Source: an uncultured Clostridia bacterium (GTDB lineage Bacteria; Bacillota; Clostridia; Oscillospirales; Oscillospiraceae). Taken from it: a stretch of 64,000 bases of DNA. Each line of letters starts with the position of its first letter. Positions within the stretch are counted from its first letter, which is position 1. The translations under genes were made by a program, and so were the position numbers. Under the pieces are notes generated by a model, which worked only from the letters and a program-made list of their open reading frames with translations, did not search any database and was not told where the DNA came from. The stretch spans positions 17,321 through 81,320 of the forward strand of contig CAKNRQ010000005.1 of the NCBI GenBank assembly GCA_930990965.1, read 5' to 3'. This document shows, one piece after another, positions 61,999-64,000 of this stretch.

Positions 61999-63352
61999 GC
62001 CCAAAAACGGCTATGAGACGATGGACGCTGAGCAGCGCTCCGCTATGGAGGCCTACTGCGAGGACTACAAGCGTTTCCTCAACGACTCGCGCACCGAGCG
62101 CGAGTGCGTGCGCAACGCGATAGCGCTCGCGGAGGCCCAGGGCTTCGTGGAATATGTCCCCGGCATGGAGCTCAAAACCGGCGACAAGATCTACTACTCC
62201 AACCGCGGCAAGGCCCTGCTGCTGGCCATAATGGGCAAGAAGCCCATGAGCGAGGGCGCCGTCGTCGCGGCCGCGCACGTGGACTCCCCGCGTCTCGACC
62301 TCAAACAGTTGCCGCTCTATGAAGACAACGAACTCGCCTTCCTCAAGACCCACTACTACGGCGGCATCAAAAAATACCAGTGGACCGCCATCCCCCTCGA
62401 GCTCCACGGCACCGTCGTCACTACCGCCGGCGAGACCATAGACGTGGTCATCGGCCGCGATCCGGATGAGCCGCAGTTCATGGTCAGCGACCTGCTGCCT
62501 CACCTCGCGGGCGACCAGATGGCCAAGAAGCTGGGCGACGCCATCAAGGCCGAGAGCATGAACATCCTCGTGGGCAGCGTACCCTACGACGATGAGGGCA
62601 AGGACCGCGTCAAGCTCGCTGTCATGAGCATACTCAACAGCCGCTACGGCATCACCGAAGAGGACCTCATCTCTTCCGAGCTCTACGCAGTGCCCGCTTT
62701 TGACGTGCGTGATATCGGCCTCGACCGCAGCCTCATCGGCGGCTATGGCCACGACGACCGCGTCTGCGCTTACGCCGAGCTGCGCGCGCTCTTTGACCTC
62801 CAAGGCGCCCCTGAGCGCACCGCCGTGTGCATCCTGGCCGACAAGGAAGAGACCGGCTCCGACGGTGTATCCGGCATGAAGAGCGAGGCTTTCGAGTGGT
62901 TCATGGGCAAGCTCTGCCGAGCCACCGGCAGCGATCTCGACGACTGCTTCGCTCACAGCGTCTGCATCAGCGCCGACGTCACGGCAGCCTTCGACCCCAA
63001 CTACCCCGATGTCAGCGAAAAGCGCAACGCCGCAAAACTCAACTACGGCGTCGGCCTGCACAAGTTCACCGGCGCCCGCGGCAAGTCCGGCACCAACGAC
63101 GCCCCAGCCGAGCTCGTGGCCTACATGCGCCGCGTCCTGAACCGCGAGGGCGTACAGTGGCAGATGTGCGAGCTGGGCAAAGTTGACCAGGGCGGCGGCG
63201 GCACAGTCGCCATGTACATGGGCAACCGCAATATCGACACCATCGACGCCGGTGTCCCCGTCATAAGCATGCACGCCCCCTTCGAGGTCGTAGCCAAGTA
63301 TGACTGCTACATGACCTATAGAGCAGTACTGGCCGTTTATGCAGATTGCTGA
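61958..63352 (+). CDS. M18-family aminopeptidase
   Basis: This 464-residue metallopeptidase of the aspartyl/aminopeptidase-I family shows the metal ligands in VAAAHVDSPRLDLKQLP near 103, GGYGHDDRVCAYAEL near 262, and DKEETGSDGVSGMKSE near 295, with the final His in SMHAPFEVVAKYD near 435. It removes N-terminal residues from peptides in the cytosol as a large homo-oligomer. ATG 61958 follows GGAGG by 8 bases; an in-frame start at 61898 lies deep in the coaE part and is rejected. It overlaps coaE by 41 bases, an unusually long coding overlap. Confidence 0.93.
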   Translation: MEEKKDYRAELFYEPKNGYETMDAEQRSAMEAYCEDYKRFLNDSRTERECVRNAIALAEAQGFVEYVPGMELKTGDKIYYSNRGKALLLAIMGKKPMSEGAVVAAAHVDSPRLDLKQLPLYEDNELAFLKTHYYGGIKKYQWTAIPLELHGTVVTTAGETIDVVIGRDPDEPQFMVSDLLPHLAGDQMAKKLGDAIKAESMNILVGSVPYDDEGKDRVKLAVMSILNSRYGITEEDLISSELYAVPAFDVRDIGLDRSLIGGYGHDDRVCAYAELRALFDLQGAPERTAVCILADKEETGSDGVSGMKSEAFEWFMGKLCRATGSDLDDCFAHSVCISADVTAAFDPNYPDVSEKRNAAKLNYGVGLHKFTGARGKSGTNDAPAELVAYMRRVLNREGVQWQMCELGKVDQGGGGTVAMYMGNRNIDTIDAGVPVISMHAPFEVVAKYDCYMTYRAVLAVYADC

Positions 63353-63376
63353 AAGCTTTTATTCAGAAGCAAATAT

Positions 63377-63406
63377 ACCCGCCCGCTTCACGCAGGCGGG
63401 TTTTTT
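63377..63406 (+). terminator. Rho-independent terminator after the M18 gene
   Basis: ACCCGCC and GGCGGGT pair around an 11-base loop and are followed by TTTTTT. It ends the prfA-tsaC/coaE-peptidase operon. Confidence 0.85.
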
Positions 63407-63527
63407 ATGTGCAAAAAGCTATGGATTTCCCGGGAACTATCTGATTCAGATGCAAAATTCTACCTTTCATACAAGCCGGGTCACAAAAATGGCCGACAAT
63501 TTTCACGTGTTTGTCGCTGAAAGACAC

Positions 63528-63556
63528 TTGCATTTGTGATTAACATGGAGTATAAT
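63528..63556 (+). promoter_or_regulatory. Sigma-A promoter of the branched-chain binding-protein gene
   Basis: TTGCAT (63528-63533), a 17-base spacer and TATAAT (63551-63556) lie about 75 bases before ATG 63631. The 120 bases between the terminator and the promoter show no other feature. Confidence 0.75.
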
Positions 63557-63630
63557 TTAGCGCAAGGCTGGCAAACACATTTGTCCACGATATACGGACA
63601 CCCCAGCTCAGGAATATAGGAGGAATGAAA

Positions 63631-64000
63631 ATGAAGAAGATTCTTGCACTACTTCTGGCTCTCGTCATGGTCTTCGCTCTCGCCGCTTGCGGCGAATCGA
63701 GCTCCGATCCCAGCTCCGACCCCGGTACTGCTACCAGCGGCGAGCCCAGCGCCAGCGGCGACAACGTTATCAAGATCGGCGTATTTGAGCCCCTGACCGG
63801 CGACTCCGGCGCCGGCGGCAAGCAGGAGTACCTCGGCATGCAGTACGCCAACTATCTGACCCCGACCGTGGAAGTCGGCGGCGTTGAGTACACCGTAGAG
63901 CTCGTCCCGGCCGACAACGCGTCTTCTGCCGACCGTGCTCCTACAGCTGCCGCCCAGCTCGTCAGCGAGGAAGTGAGCATCGTGCTTGGCACCTACGGCT
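63631..64000 (+). CDS. Branched-chain amino-acid type ABC substrate-binding lipoprotein (partial, 3' end outside window)
   Basis: The first 123 residues of a LivJ/LivK-type binding protein are present. The signal is MKKILALLLALVMVFALAAC with the lipid-anchored Cys at residue 20, then a Ser/Asp/Pro-rich linker and the mature start VIKIGVFEPLTGDSGAGGKQ. QLVSEEVSIVLGTYG follows, typical of the Peripla_BP_6 fold. ATG 63631 is used, as AGGAGG lies 7 bases upstream; ATG 63625 is in frame but too close to that site. Its leader is nearly identical to that of the polar amino-acid binding protein at 38857-39723. The permease and ATPase genes should follow beyond the window. Confidence 0.9.
   Translation, partial: MKKILALLLALVMVFALAACGESSSDPSSDPGTATSGEPSASGDNVIKIGVFEPLTGDSGAGGKQEYLGMQYANYLTPTVEVGGVEYTVELVPADNASSADRAPTAAAQLVSEEVSIVLGTYG

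Noticed and set aside
61952..63274. 440-codon open frame on the minus strand
   Set aside because: It is the shadow of the M18 peptidase, with no ribosome-binding site and no recognisable domain.

Overview
The window looks like chromosomal DNA from a GC-rich (by eye near 60 percent) spore-forming Clostridia bacterium, most like the Oscillospiraceae lineage. The reasons are a Gram-positive type DNA polymerase III (PolC), the sporulation pair spoIIGA-sigE, a CIRCE heat-shock operator, many TTG starts, the MEP isoprenoid pathway, and many tripartite, TRAP and ABC uptake systems with lipoprotein binding proteins. No phage, plasmid, CRISPR array or rRNA is visible.

Layout. 1-3.7 kb: a TrpXYZ-type ABC importer with two paralogous binding proteins; the second lies behind a 350-bp array of about ten consecutive hairpins. 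3.7-5.3 kb: an orphan membrane-anchored protein, a two-CBS protein and a 144-bp MITE-like palindrome. 5.3-12.5 kb: a decaying cluster of a LysR regulator (frameshift plus stop), an Old-Yellow-Enzyme/2-enoate-reductase-like flavoenzyme (two frameshifts), a second flavoenzyme missing about 170 residues, an intact MFS carrier and an MFS carrier with an in-frame stop. 12.7-17.2 kb: an FmdE-type protein with a FecBCD-type metal/cofactor ABC importer, then a LysR regulator. 17.3-21.5 kb: MarR plus a heterodimeric ABC exporter. 21.6-24.7 kb: an M20 amidohydrolase and rqcH.

24.8-34.9 kb is the conserved pyrH-frr-uppS-cdsA-dxr-rseP-ispG-polC operon, which joins ribosome recycling, phospholipid and isoprenoid synthesis, membrane proteolysis and replication. 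It is divergent from spoIIGA-sigE (35.0-36.6 kb). Then come hsp20 with a CIRCE operator, a polar amino-acid ABC importer with ArgR-like palindromes, a ZnuABC-like metal importer and an orphan zinc-ribbon membrane protein.

43.7-53.6 kb is the most distinctive part: one nine-gene minus-strand operon. It encodes an FAD-linked oxidase (alkyl-DHAP-synthase/GlcD type), a GlpC/GlcF-like iron-sulfur protein, an FGGY sugar kinase, EtfB, EtfA, a TRAP transporter (DctP, DctQ, DctM) and a glycerol-dehydrogenase-like metal ADH. A divergent RpiR-type regulator (53.9 kb) has a long inverted repeat between it and the operon. I infer a dedicated pathway that imports, phosphorylates and oxidises a polyol or hydroxy acid, passing the electrons to EtfAB.

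54.8-64 kb is housekeeping: tRNA-Gln(CUG), mrnC, ftsK/spoIIIE, uppP, a GNAT enzyme, prfA, a fused TsaC-CoaE protein and an M18 aminopeptidase. The window ends inside a branched-chain amino-acid type binding protein. All assignments come from reading the sequence and recalling family motifs; no database search was run.
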